Source: F23-D06 sp963643165
GTDB taxonomy: Bacteria; Bacteroidota; Bacteroidia; Bacteroidales; WCHB1-69
DNA length: 64,000 bases
Direction of reading: 5' to 3'
Assembly: GCA_963643165.1 (NCBI GenBank)
Contig: CAVIJD010000001.1
Span: 62,001 to 126,000, forward strand
The position numbers and the translations under genes were made by a program. A model generated the notes under the pieces. That model saw only the letters and a list, made by a program, of their open reading frames with translations. It did not search any database and had not been told where the DNA came from. Below are positions 25,860 to 33,882 of this stretch, piece after piece. Positions within the stretch are counted from its first letter, which is position 1, and each line of letters begins with the position of its first letter.

Positions 25860-26789
25860 ATGCCTATGGAACGCTCATTCTCAGTCATTATCCCCAGTTG
25901 GAACAACCTCGGATTCCTGAAACTCTGTGTGGAGAGCATCCGCAAAAACTCCGCTTGCCGCCACCAAATCATCGTCCACGTGAACGAAGGGACGGACGGC
26001 ACGCTCGACTGGGTGCGGGCGCAAGGACTTGACTATACCTGGACGGAGCGCAACGTCGGGGTGTGCCTCGCCGCCAACAGCATGCGCAGCAAGGTGAAAA
26101 CCGACTATATCTTCTACCTGAACGACGACATGTACCTTTTGCCCGGCTGGGACAAGGCACTGTCTGATGAAATCGACAGACTGCCTGACAACCGTTTCTT
26201 CCTCTCCGGCACGATGATACAGCCTCACAATTGGCTTGATGTGGGCATACTGGCCAATTATGGCGACAGTCTCGAGACCTTTGAAGAAGAACGACTCTTG
26301 CGCGAATATATGACCTACCCTAAGGCGGACTGGCTGGGGGCCACTTGGCCGCCCAATCTGTTGCACCGCGACGTGTGGGACCTTGTGGGCGGCTACAGCA
26401 TCGAATATACGCCGGGCATGTACAGCGACCCCGACCTGACCGCCAAGTTGTGGATGGCCGGCGTGCGACACTTCAAAGGCTTGGGGGCTTGCCGGGCTTA
26501 TCATTTTGAAACCAAGACCACGGACAGGATAAAGAAGAACGACGGTTCCTTGCAATTTTTGCTCAAATGGGGCATCACCAATGCCGCTTTCCGCCGTCAT
26601 TGCACGCACTTGGGTGAGGCGGCAACAGAACATGACCGCCTGTCGTGCAACGCGGAAGCCTTAAGAAGACAAGGCGTGCGGGCGCATCTGAAGGCTTGTT
26701 TAAAATTGCTGACCGGCAGTCGTTTAGGTCTCGCACAGCCACTTGGTGACCAGCCAGACGGCAACAATGACAATCGGCGAAATGGGTAA
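25860..26789 (+). CDS. Family 2 glycosyltransferase
   Basis: A 309-residue GT-A glycosyltransferase. It starts MPMERSFSVIIPSWNN (a second ATG two codons in is equally possible), with the nucleotide-sugar region VHVNEGTDGTLDWVRAQG and the metal-binding DDM in YIFYLNDDMYLLPGWD near residue 88. A later acidic motif (MYSDPDLTAKLWMAG near 188) fits the catalytic-base loop. No membrane segment is obvious. It stands alone between the pnp terminator and the tRNA genes, so its pathway cannot be read from neighbours. The last 30 residues are Gly/Asn/Arg-rich and unlike the family. Confidence 0.88.
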   Translation: MPMERSFSVIIPSWNNLGFLKLCVESIRKNSACRHQIIVHVNEGTDGTLDWVRAQGLDYTWTERNVGVCLAANSMRSKVKTDYIFYLNDDMYLLPGWDKALSDEIDRLPDNRFFLSGTMIQPHNWLDVGILANYGDSLETFEEERLLREYMTYPKADWLGATWPPNLLHRDVWDLVGGYSIEYTPGMYSDPDLTAKLWMAGVRHFKGLGACRAYHFETKTTDRIKKNDGSLQFLLKWGITNAAFRRHCTHLGEAATEHDRLSCNAEALRRQGVRAHLKACLKLLTGSRLGLAQPLGDQPDGNNDNRRNG

Positions 26790-26865
26790 AAACGGAATGG
26801 ATGAAAAACAGTGGTTGGAGCAAAAAAAAACTTTTTGAGGCAACTGCCCGTTATGAAAAAAAGTG

Positions 26866-26873
26866 TATTTTTG
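26866..26873 (+). promoter_or_regulatory. Candidate -7 box for the tRNA pair
   Basis: TATTTTTG ends 27 bases before tRNA-Ser. It matches TAnnTTTG. No TTTG at the usual distance. Confidence 0.45.
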
Positions 26874-26900
26874 CAGCCGATTTCAAAAGCAAAACCATCT

Positions 26901-26990
26901 GGAGAGGTGGGTGAGTGGCTGAAACCAACAGTTTGCTAAACTGTCGAAGGGGTAACCTTTCCGCGAGTTCGAATCTCGCCCTCTCCGCCA
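26901..26990 (+). tRNA. tRNA-Ser(GCU)
   Basis: Acceptor stem GGAGAGG with CCTCTCC, discriminator G, and encoded CCA. The anticodon stem is ACAGT/ACTGT around loop TTGCTAA, giving anticodon GCT, which reads AGC and AGU. A long class II variable arm is present, as expected for tRNA-Ser, and the T arm contains GAGTTCGAATCTC. Confidence 0.97.
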
Positions 26991-27023
26991 AAGTTTCAGA
27001 CTTTGAAATCAAACCTTGCTCAT

Positions 27024-27097
27024 CGGGGTGTGGCGCAGTTGGCTAGCGCACTTGCATGGGGTGCAAGGGGTCGGAAGTTCGAGTCTTCTCACCCCGA
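27024..27097 (+). tRNA. tRNA-Pro(GGG)
   Basis: Acceptor stem CGGGGTG with CACCCCG and discriminator A, the C1-G72/A73 identity set of bacterial tRNA-Pro. The anticodon stem CTTGC/GCAAG holds loop ATGGGGT, anticodon GGG. The T arm is GGAAGTTCGAGTCTTC. The CCA end is not encoded (the next bases are CAG), unlike in the preceding tRNA-Ser. Confidence 0.95.
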
Positions 27098-27165
27098 CAG
27101 AAGTCAAGGAGTTGAAGTTGGTATTTGGGATTGGGAATTTAGGAATTTAAATGGTAAGTGAAAGA

Positions 27166-27192
27166 ATCCGTCTCGTGAGATGGATTTTTTTC
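27166..27192 (+). terminator. Terminator after the tRNA pair
   Basis: ATCCGTCTC pairs with GAGATGGAT (one G-T pair, very short loop), followed by a run of eight T. Confidence 0.8.
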
Positions 27193-27301
27193 ATTTTCAG
27201 GAAATCCTTCAGCAATAGTTGTTAATTCAACGGCGCAAAGATAGCGAAAATCTCGGACGGCGTTACGTACTCTGAAAAGTCTTGTTTTCCCCCAAAACAA
27301 G

Positions 27302-27332
27302 AAAGGCATGACTCGTATTGAGCCATGCCTTT
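27302..27332 (-). terminator. Terminator after the fructose-bisphosphate aldolase gene
   Basis: AAAGGCATG pairs with CATGCCTTT, with an inner CTC/GAG extension. Read on the minus strand it is followed by a T-rich stretch. It lies 32 bases after the aldolase stop. No gene was seen between this hairpin and tRNA-Pro. Confidence 0.75.
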
Positions 27333-27364
27333 GTGCAGATTGGTTTCAAAATGCTGTTGCTGTA

Positions 27365-28441
27365 CTACAGCCTGTCGAGGCAGTTGAGGTCGTTGAACGC
27401 TATTTTGAGGCGCTCCACCACCGACTTCTCGCCCTCGCGGAGGAAAGCGCGCGGGTCGTAGTATTTCTTGTTGGGCTTGTCTTCGCCCTCGGGGTTGCCG
27501 ATCTGCGACTGCAGGTAGGCTTCGTTTTTCTTGTAGTAGTTCATCACCCCTTCCCAGAAAGCCCATTGCGTGTCGGTGTCGATGTTCATCTTTACCACGC
27601 CGTATTCGATGGCTTCCTTGATCTTGGCAGGTTCAGAGCCGGAGCCGCCGTGGAAGACGAAGTTCACGGGGTTAGCCGCCGTGTTGAATTTCTTCTGGAT
27701 GTATTCTTGAGAATTGTGCAGGATGATGGGCTCCAGTTTCACGTTGCCCGGTTTATAAACACCGTGTACGTTGCCGAATGAGGCGGCAATGGTGAAGTTG
27801 GGGCTGATTTTGCTCAGTTCTTCGTAGGCGTAGGCCACGTCCTCGGGCTGCGTGTAGAGGCGGGAACTGTCGATGCCCGTGTTGTCAACGCCGTCCTCTT
27901 CGCCGCCGGTGATGCCCAATTCGATTTCAAGCACCATCTCGATTTTGGCCATACGGGTGAGGTATTTCTTGCAGATTTCGATGTTCTCTTTCAAAGGCTC
28001 TTCCGAAAGGTCAAGCATGTGGGAACTGAACAGCGGCTTGCCGTGCTGTGCGTAGTATTTCTCGCCGCAGTCGAGCAGTCCGTCAATCCAGGGCAGCAGT
28101 TTCTTGGCTGCATGGTCGGTGTGGACCACGACGGGCACGCCGTACATTTCGGCCATCTCGTGGATGTGCATAGCACCCGACACTGTGCCTTTGATGGCAG
28201 CGGCCTGATTGTCGTTGCTCAGCGACTTGCCGGCATAGAACACGCCGCCGCCGTTGGAGAATTGGATCATGACGGGCGAGTTCACGGCCTTGGCAGCCTC
28301 CATGACCGCATTGATGGAGTCGGTTCCGACAACGTTCACGGCAGGGAGGGCGAATTTTTCGGCTTTGGCAATCCGGAAGATTTCGAGCAGGTCTTTTCCG
28401 TAAACCACGCCGGGCTTCACTTTAGATAAGATTTTTTCCAT
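27365..28441 (-). CDS. fbaA: Fructose-bisphosphate aldolase, class II
   Basis: A zinc-dependent aldolase that interconverts fructose-1,6-bisphosphate with GAP and DHAP in glycolysis and gluconeogenesis. It is 358 residues, of the E. coli FbaA (IIA) type. The zinc ligands and active site appear in VVVHTDHAAKKLLPWIDG near residue 110 (catalytic Asp and His), with another His in FGNVHGVYKPGNVKL near 228 and FVFHGGSGSEPAKI near 265; the phosphate loop is KMNIDTDTQWAFWEG. The aldolase gene is 33 bases after the three-gene YtxH/holin unit and may be co-transcribed with it or driven by a promoter not visible here. Confidence 0.97.
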   Translation of the reverse strand: MEKILSKVKPGVVYGKDLLEIFRIAKAEKFALPAVNVVGTDSINAVMEAAKAVNSPVMIQFSNGGGVFYAGKSLSNDNQAAAIKGTVSGAMHIHEMAEMYGVPVVVHTDHAAKKLLPWIDGLLDCGEKYYAQHGKPLFSSHMLDLSEEPLKENIEICKKYLTRMAKIEMVLEIELGITGGEEDGVDNTGIDSSRLYTQPEDVAYAYEELSKISPNFTIAASFGNVHGVYKPGNVKLEPIILHNSQEYIQKKFNTAANPVNFVFHGGSGSEPAKIKEAIEYGVVKMNIDTDTQWAFWEGVMNYYKKNEAYLQSQIGNPEGEDKPNKKYYDPRAFLREGEKSVVERLKIAFNDLNCLDRL

Positions 28442-28474
28442 AATTTAATTGTGCTTGTATGTTAATGTTAAAAT

Positions 28475-28906
28475 TTATTCGTTTTTCAGTTTATGTTGTT
28501 TCCGTTTCCCTCGGCGTTGCCATAGCCACGAGATGACATTGGTGGCCATGGTGACTATGGTTGCGGCCAGGGACTTCTTTGATGTCGCCGTTCTTTGGGA
28601 GCGTAAGCCCGAATAGGCAACTTTGGCAAGACGGATCCCTAACGACAAGCCAGTCAGCCAACCCGACTCGCTGGCCTTGAATGGACCTTGTGTGAAAATT
28701 TTGCTGACTTTGTTCTTTTTTTTGCGGAATCCGACCACCTGTTTCCACATCTGCTTGAGCGTGTCGATGTCGTCACGATAGGCTTCCAAGTCTTGGTACA
28801 AAACCTCTTCTTGTTGCTTTATCTGCATCTTCAGTGTGGCTTTGCGGGCTGCGATTTCTTCCAGACTGTTGAAAGGGGCTGTCGCGTTTTTGTTCTTATT
28901 GTTCAT
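28475..28906 (-). CDS. Hypothetical charged coiled-coil protein of the YtxH/holin trio
   Basis: A 143-residue, very basic protein. The N-terminal half is a predicted coiled coil (LEEIAARKATLKMQIKQQEE and on to about residue 75). The C-terminal part has a weakly hydrophobic helix (SLAATIVTMATNVISWLWQ) followed by a Lys/Arg-rich tail. It overlaps the holin-like gene by 11 bases, so the two are likely translated together. No named family was recognised. It probably sits at the inner membrane (inference). Confidence 0.75.
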   Translation of the reverse strand: MNNKNKNATAPFNSLEEIAARKATLKMQIKQQEEVLYQDLEAYRDDIDTLKQMWKQVVGFRKKKNKVSKIFTQGPFKASESGWLTGLSLGIRLAKVAYSGLRSQRTATSKKSLAATIVTMATNVISWLWQRRGKRKQHKLKNE

Positions 28907-29330
28907 CAGTGCCTCCTTCCTGAGGGGTGGCCTCCTCCTCTTCTATGGTGGCGACGGTTGGGTCGTCTGGCTTCTCGCGGTACAACACGGTGCTGATTTT
29001 GCGAATCAGCGGCTTTACAAACAGGGTGTCTTTCTTGTGAAGCACGAATGCGATGATGGCCACGAAGATGGCACACACGATGGTGTATGCCCATCCTGCG
29101 TTCAGGGCTATGGTGAGCCAGCTGATCAGTGCCGATGACAAATAGAGCAGCACCGCCAAGGCGCAAACGACTACTACCAGCATCGACAGCACTATTGACA
29201 ATAACTGGGACGACTTTTCGACAAACTCCAGTTTCAGCAAATCATAACGCCGGGACAGGTACGCTTTGGCGTCCTTCACTGTCCGGGCGTTACGTGCTGA
29301 TTTTTTTGAAAATCTTTCAAAAATGTCCAT
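28896..29330 (-). CDS. Phage-holin-family (superfamily III-like) small membrane protein
   Basis: A 144-residue protein with two clear adjacent membrane helices near residues 45-68 and 75-97 (LSIVLSMLVVVVCALAVLLYL and then WAYTIVCAIFVAIIAFVL), a charged N-terminus, and a Glu-rich tail. This matches the Bacteroidetes proteins annotated as phage holin family. No phage genes are nearby, so it is a cellular envelope protein and not a lysis gene. It sits 9 bases after the YtxH-like gene. Confidence 0.85.
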   Translation of the reverse strand: MDIFERFSKKSARNARTVKDAKAYLSRRYDLLKLEFVEKSSQLLSIVLSMLVVVVCALAVLLYLSSALISWLTIALNAGWAYTIVCAIFVAIIAFVLHKKDTLFVKPLIRKISTVLYREKPDDPTVATIEEEEATPQEGGTDEQ

Positions 29331-29339
29331 TCCGGGGAA

Positions 29340-29564
29340 TTAGTCGTTCAATTCCTCATCCAAGGCATTCTCGATTGCCTCCTCGGCGGCAACTTCTTCG
29401 CGGCGGCATTTCAGCTTGGCAATCAGTTTGTCCAACTCTTCTTTGGACAGTTTTTCAGATACATTGTTCCGCAAGTCGCGGCCTTTGTCTGTCGTGAACA
29501 GGAGGGTGATTCCCGTGGCGGCTGCTGCGCCGGCAACGAATGCTAAAATTTCTGTAGGTTTCAT
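29340..29564 (-). CDS. YtxH-like small membrane protein
   Basis: A 74-residue protein starting MKPTEILAFVAGAAAATGIT with a glycine/alanine-rich single membrane helix, then the YtxH-type LLFTTDKGRDLRNNVSEKL and an acidic helical tail. It is the first gene of a three-gene unit (YtxH-like, holin-like, coiled-coil). Related stress-induced YtxH proteins are known in Firmicutes, but the function here is unknown. Confidence 0.87.
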   Translation of the reverse strand: MKPTEILAFVAGAAAATGITLLFTTDKGRDLRNNVSEKLSKEELDKLIAKLKCRREEVAAEEAIENALDEELND

Positions 29565-29639
29565 AATGAACAGTTTTTTTAGGTTTATAATTTAATTTTT
29601 TATCACGGATTCCGTTTGCAAATAGTGTGCCGAAAATGA

Positions 29640-31766
29640 TTATCTGCCACGTTTCTCTGTCGTCTCTATTCGTTCCACCTTTTCAATCTGGTCGATTTGC
29701 TCGAGCGAACGGATGAGGTCGGTGAGTGCGCGGGTGTTTTGGATGTAAAGCATCATAGTTCCCGAGAACACGCTCTTTTTGGTCTCCAAATGCAGCGAGC
29801 GGATGTTCAGGTCCATCTGTGCCGACACGACTTCGATGATTTCCTTGAGCATGCCTTTGCGGTCAAAGCCGGTGATGCGTATGCCGGAAAGAAAGGCGAT
29901 GTCTTGCCCTTTGCGCCATTTTGTCTTGATGATGCGGTTGCCGAACTTCGACATCTGTTCGATGGCGCGCGGACAGTTGGTGCGGTGTACGACAATCTTG
30001 TCTGAATAGAGAAACCCCACTACAGGGTCGCCGGGAATCGGGTCGCAGCAGTGGGCAATGACATACTTGGAGATGTCGGTGTTCTTGTCAAGCAAGAAAG
30101 CATTGGGCGTCACGTCCAACTGCTCTTCAATAAGCTGGTCGAGCGACTTGTTGGCGATTTCTTTAGACACTTTTTCCTTGAAGTCTGCCAATTCTTTGCT
30201 TTGTGTCGGCTTGTTTTCCGGCACGTCGGGCTGGTCTTTTTGTTCTGAACGGAAAAAGTCGCGGATGCTCCGGCGCGCCTTCGGCGTCTTGACAAAGTCG
30301 AGCCATTCCACTTTCGGCGACTGCCTTTTGGAGGTTATGATCTCCACTTGGTCGCCGTTTTCAAGTCTCTTGTCGGCAGGCACAATGTTGAAGTTGACCT
30401 TGGCTCCGATGCAGTGGTCGCCGAGTTTGGTGTGCAGTGCGTAGGCAAAGTCGAGCACGGTGGAGCCTGCCGGCAGCGTTTTCATGTCGCCCTTGGGGGT
30501 GAATGCGAAGACCTCTTTCAGCCCGAGGTTCAGTTTCACCTCGTTCAGGAAGTCGAGCGCGTCGGCGTCCTTGCTGTTGAGGATTTCTCTCGTTTTGCTG
30601 AGCCAGTCTTCCAGCCGTTTTTCTACAATCTGGTCGGTTGGCATCTCGCCCTCTTCCTTGTACTTGAAGTGGGCGGCGAGTCCCTTTTCGGCAATTTCGT
30701 CCATCCTTTTTGAGCGGATCTGCACCTCTACCCATTTGCCGGCCTTGCTCATGGCGGTGACGTGCAGCGACTGGTAGCCGTTGGGCTTGGGGTGGGTGAG
30801 GAAGTTCCGGTCCCGCGAAGGATTGGTTTGATACAGCAGGCAGACTATGCGGTAAATCCGCCAGCAAATCTCGAACTCTTGTTCAATGGGACTGTCAAAG
30901 ACAAAGCGGACTGCAAAAATGTCATATATGTCATCAAAGTTCACCCCTTTGCGGAGGATTTTCTGGTGGATGGAGCAGATGGACTTTGTGCGTGAGGAGA
31001 CCTCAGCCTTGATGCCGTTGGCGGCGATGGCCTCTTGTATGGGTTTCACAAACTCGTTGATCAAGGCCGCACGTTCTTCTTCTGTCTCTTTCATCCGGGC
31101 GGCGATGGCGTAATAGTCCGTCGGGTCCGTGTAAAGCATGGCGTAGTCTTCCAGTTCGCTTTTGATGGAGTAGAGTCCTAAACGGTGGGCAAAAGGGACA
31201 TAGAAATAGGAAGTCTCGGAAGCGATTTTCAGTTGTTTCTCCGGCGGCATCGATGCGAGGGTTCGCATGTTGTGCAGCCGGTCGGCCAGTTTGATGAGGA
31301 TGACCCGCACATCTTTGGACATAGAAAGGAAAATCTTCCTGAAATTCTCGGCCTGTATGGAGCTGCGGTCGTCCATGACAAGGTTCTCGATTTTTGTCAG
31401 ACCGTCGATAATCTCTGCCACCACATCCCCGAACATGTCGCGGATGTCCTCTAAGGTGTAGTCGGTGTCTTCCACCACATCGTGGAGCAAGGCGCAGATT
31501 ACGGAGGTGACGCCGAGGTTCATTTCCTGACAGCATATCAGGGCCACGGCGATAGGGTGGTAGATGTAAGGTTCTCCGCTTTTGCGCCGCACGCCGTAGT
31601 GGGCGTTTGTGGCCAGCACAAAGGCTTTCCTCATCATCTTGCGCTCCTCGACGTCGGTGCGGTGGTACAAGATGGTGAGCAGTTGGCGGTATTTTCTTAC
31701 GATGGTCTTGTTTTCCAGTACTTCGTTAGGTATGTATTCGGTGCGGTTTCCGTTGTTGATTTCCAT
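29640..31766 (-). CDS. rel: Bifunctional RelA/SpoT-type (p)ppGpp synthetase/hydrolase
   Basis: A 708-residue stringent-response enzyme. The hydrolase domain has the HD motif in ICALLHDVVEDTDYT near residue 93 plus RLHNMRTL near 160, so hydrolase activity is plausible. The synthetase domain (about 235-365) has SICSIHQKILRKGVNFDDIY and HPKPNGYQSLHVTAM. A TGS domain follows near 420 (FAFTPKGDMKTLPAGSTVLD) and an ACT domain at the C-terminus (about 635-705). It is complete, cytoplasmic and unlinked by overlap to its neighbours; the subtilase gene ends 48 bases upstream. Confidence 0.97.
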   Translation of the reverse strand: MEINNGNRTEYIPNEVLENKTIVRKYRQLLTILYHRTDVEERKMMRKAFVLATNAHYGVRRKSGEPYIYHPIAVALICCQEMNLGVTSVICALLHDVVEDTDYTLEDIRDMFGDVVAEIIDGLTKIENLVMDDRSSIQAENFRKIFLSMSKDVRVILIKLADRLHNMRTLASMPPEKQLKIASETSYFYVPFAHRLGLYSIKSELEDYAMLYTDPTDYYAIAARMKETEEERAALINEFVKPIQEAIAANGIKAEVSSRTKSICSIHQKILRKGVNFDDIYDIFAVRFVFDSPIEQEFEICWRIYRIVCLLYQTNPSRDRNFLTHPKPNGYQSLHVTAMSKAGKWVEVQIRSKRMDEIAEKGLAAHFKYKEEGEMPTDQIVEKRLEDWLSKTREILNSKDADALDFLNEVKLNLGLKEVFAFTPKGDMKTLPAGSTVLDFAYALHTKLGDHCIGAKVNFNIVPADKRLENGDQVEIITSKRQSPKVEWLDFVKTPKARRSIRDFFRSEQKDQPDVPENKPTQSKELADFKEKVSKEIANKSLDQLIEEQLDVTPNAFLLDKNTDISKYVIAHCCDPIPGDPVVGFLYSDKIVVHRTNCPRAIEQMSKFGNRIIKTKWRKGQDIAFLSGIRITGFDRKGMLKEIIEVVSAQMDLNIRSLHLETKKSVFSGTMMLYIQNTRALTDLIRSLEQIDQIEKVERIETTEKRGR

Positions 31767-31814
31767 AGCGTTTGTGAGTCAAAAGCGGTGACGGCGCGGC
31801 ATTGTCCCGCCCGC

Positions 31815-33704
31815 CTATCGTACAATCAGTTTTTTAGTTACGGACTTTGAACTGTCATCGATGCGCAGCAGATAGCAGCCCGACGGCAGAGAAGCGAGGG
31901 ATAGCGTGTTCACGCCTTGTTGCAGCCGTTGGCTCCGGAGCAGCTGCCCCCGGAGGTCGTAAATGCCGCAGCGGATTTCAGGACTGTCGCTCTGAACGGT
32001 GACGTAGCAGAAGTCGGCGGCGGGGTTCGGGAATACCGAATAGTGCGAGTCTTGTGCCGGCGACACTGTCTCAATGCCCGTGGTGTTCAGGGCATCCTGC
32101 ACGGCTTGCCAGGCGTTGACTTTGCCGTAGCCGAAGCGCTCAACGCCGGCGGCTTCCGTAAACTGGTCCTGGTAGGCAGAGGCGGTGAGGATGTCCTTGA
32201 CCTGCCTTGCCGACAGGTAGGGGTTGGCTTGAAGCACTAAGGCTGCGACACCGGCAACAAACGGACACGACATAGAGGTGCCCGAGAGGGAGGCAAAGCG
32301 GTAGGTGCGGCCGTTGAAATCTACCGAGGCTTTGTAAGTCCCCTCGTAGGAGTTGGTGTAGGAGGAGATAGCGGAGATGACCCCTCGGCCCGGGGCGGAA
32401 ATCTCGGGCTTCACAACCTCGTGGAAACAGGGTCCGGAACTGGAGAAGTCGGCAATCTGTCCGCCCACCATGCTGCCCGTGGCAATGGCATAGCGCGACT
32501 GGTGGGCGGCCACGGTGACGAGGTCGTCGATGTTGCCCGGTATGCCGATGCCATAGCGGTTGTCGCCGGCTTTCCAACTTGGGCGAGTCGCCGGCTTCAG
32601 AAAGTCGGCACCCCAGTTGCCGTAGGCTTTGGAGAGCTCTGCCAGGTTCCAGGCGTGGAAAGTGCCGCTCTCGGCGGTGACGGCAAGGCTGTATTTGTGA
32701 CGGCTGTTACTCTTGATGCGCAGCCGCACTTTCGGCGACTGGTTATATGGGGAGGAGGCGGTGACTTCGTAGTTGTAGAACACGGTGTCGTTGCTCACTA
32801 CCATAAAAGTGTCCTTATATACGTCGCCGTCAGCCGTGGCAATGAAAGGGGTGGCCGTGACGGGGTTGAAAGTGTTGTCGAGCACCTGGAGCGAGAAGCG
32901 GAACGGGGCGTTGGCGGAATTGTTCATCGTGACGGAGGTTCCCCAGAGGTTGGCGGAGCCGTAGGGAAAGGTCACTTGGGTGTACATCGTGTCGCCGTCT
33001 TGCGGAAAGTCGTGCTGGACGTGGAAGTTGGCGTCGCCGTTGTTGCCTGCGGAGGCCACAAACACCACGCCGTTGTCGGTAAGGCGGCGCACCTCATTGG
33101 CGAGGGCGCCGGTGCCGTCCATGTTGTCGAGGAAATAGACCCCCCAACTCATGCTGACAACCAGCCTTTTGCCCTCCTGTTGGGCCACATGGTACATCCA
33201 GTTCCAGGCATCGATGACCGCTTGTGCGGTGATGTCGATGGTGGCAAACAAGAACTGCACGCCGGGCGCCACGCCGCGGTATTGGGTGCCTGCCCCCGAA
33301 CCTCCGGCAATGGACGCGCAATGGGTGCCGTGATAGGCATAGTCGTAAAAGTTGGCCGTGTCACAGTGCGCCTGCAGCAGTGCGTCCATGCTGGCATATT
33401 CTGTCCCGTAATTGTAACCCTCAGGGGCGGGACCGGAAGTCTTGAACTGGTCCCAGGCCCGCAGCACCCGGTATTGCACAAGGTTTGTGTCGTAAAAGAC
33501 GGGGTGCGTATAGTCGAAGCCCCAGTCGGTGACGCCGATGATGACGCCGTTGCCGTCAAAACCTTGCGGCAGCCCGTCGCCTTGCCACACCTGGTCCACC
33601 CGTCCGTCGGGGATGGCGTGGTGAAGCCAGGCTTGTCCGAAAGCGGTCAGCGTCGTCGCCGTCATAATCAATAAAAAGAGGGGAAAATGTTTTTTCATTG
33701 CCAT
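31815..33704 (-). CDS. S8 family serine peptidase (subtilase) with a type IX secretion sorting domain
   Basis: A 629-residue secreted subtilase from the chosen start. The signal peptide is MKKHFPLFLLIMTATTLTAFG after two extra residues (MA). The triad is visible: Asp near 60 in VTDWGFDYTHP, His near 128 in YHGTHCASIAGG, Ser near 478 in LSGTSMSCPFVAGVAAL. A large insertion between His and Ser forms a beta-rich domain. The last 70 residues are a T9SS type A sorting domain: SVFPNPAADFCYVTVQS, then GIYDLRGQLLRSQRL, and the end YLLRIDDSSKSVTKKLIVR. It should be exported through SecYEG and then the T9SS. Nine to eleven earlier in-frame codons lack signal character. Its own -7 box lies at 33766. Confidence 0.95.
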   Translation of the reverse strand: MAMKKHFPLFLLIMTATTLTAFGQAWLHHAIPDGRVDQVWQGDGLPQGFDGNGVIIGVTDWGFDYTHPVFYDTNLVQYRVLRAWDQFKTSGPAPEGYNYGTEYASMDALLQAHCDTANFYDYAYHGTHCASIAGGSGAGTQYRGVAPGVQFLFATIDITAQAVIDAWNWMYHVAQQEGKRLVVSMSWGVYFLDNMDGTGALANEVRRLTDNGVVFVASAGNNGDANFHVQHDFPQDGDTMYTQVTFPYGSANLWGTSVTMNNSANAPFRFSLQVLDNTFNPVTATPFIATADGDVYKDTFMVVSNDTVFYNYEVTASSPYNQSPKVRLRIKSNSRHKYSLAVTAESGTFHAWNLAELSKAYGNWGADFLKPATRPSWKAGDNRYGIGIPGNIDDLVTVAAHQSRYAIATGSMVGGQIADFSSSGPCFHEVVKPEISAPGRGVISAISSYTNSYEGTYKASVDFNGRTYRFASLSGTSMSCPFVAGVAALVLQANPYLSARQVKDILTASAYQDQFTEAAGVERFGYGKVNAWQAVQDALNTTGIETVSPAQDSHYSVFPNPAADFCYVTVQSDSPEIRCGIYDLRGQLLRSQRLQQGVNTLSLASLPSGCYLLRIDDSSKSVTKKLIVR

Positions 33705-33765
33705 AGATGATGTATTCTGAAATCTTTTTTGAACCACAAGCCTTGCACCGGCTTTTTTAATGCCG

Positions 33766-33773
33766 CAAAAGTA
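33766..33773 (-). promoter_or_regulatory. Candidate -7 box for the subtilase gene
   Basis: TACTTTTG on the minus strand, 62 bases before the start. It matches TAnnTTTG; no -33 box. Confidence 0.45.
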
Positions 33774-33832
33774 CTAAATATTTCGGTTGGTTTCCGTTGC
33801 CGTCAACAATGAAGCCATACGTGATTTTTTAT

Positions 33833-33840
33833 TATTTTTG
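33833..33840 (+). promoter_or_regulatory. Candidate -7 box for thrS
   Basis: TATTTTTG on the plus strand, 43 bases before the thrS start. It matches TAnnTTTG; no -33 box. I saw no T-box or attenuator-like hairpin in the short leader. Confidence 0.5.
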
Positions 33841-33882
33841 CACGCTTTTTTTAATAGCTGTAAAACTCAATTTTGAAACATC

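Noticed and set aside
28896..29330. Prophage call based on a holin-like protein
   Set aside because: No phage structural, integrase or lysin genes nearby; this family is a normal part of Bacteroidetes chromosomes.
32421..33674. Long plus-strand open frame (417 codons) antisense to the subtilase
   Set aside because: Shadow of the subtilase gene, whose triad, signal peptide and T9SS tail are clear.
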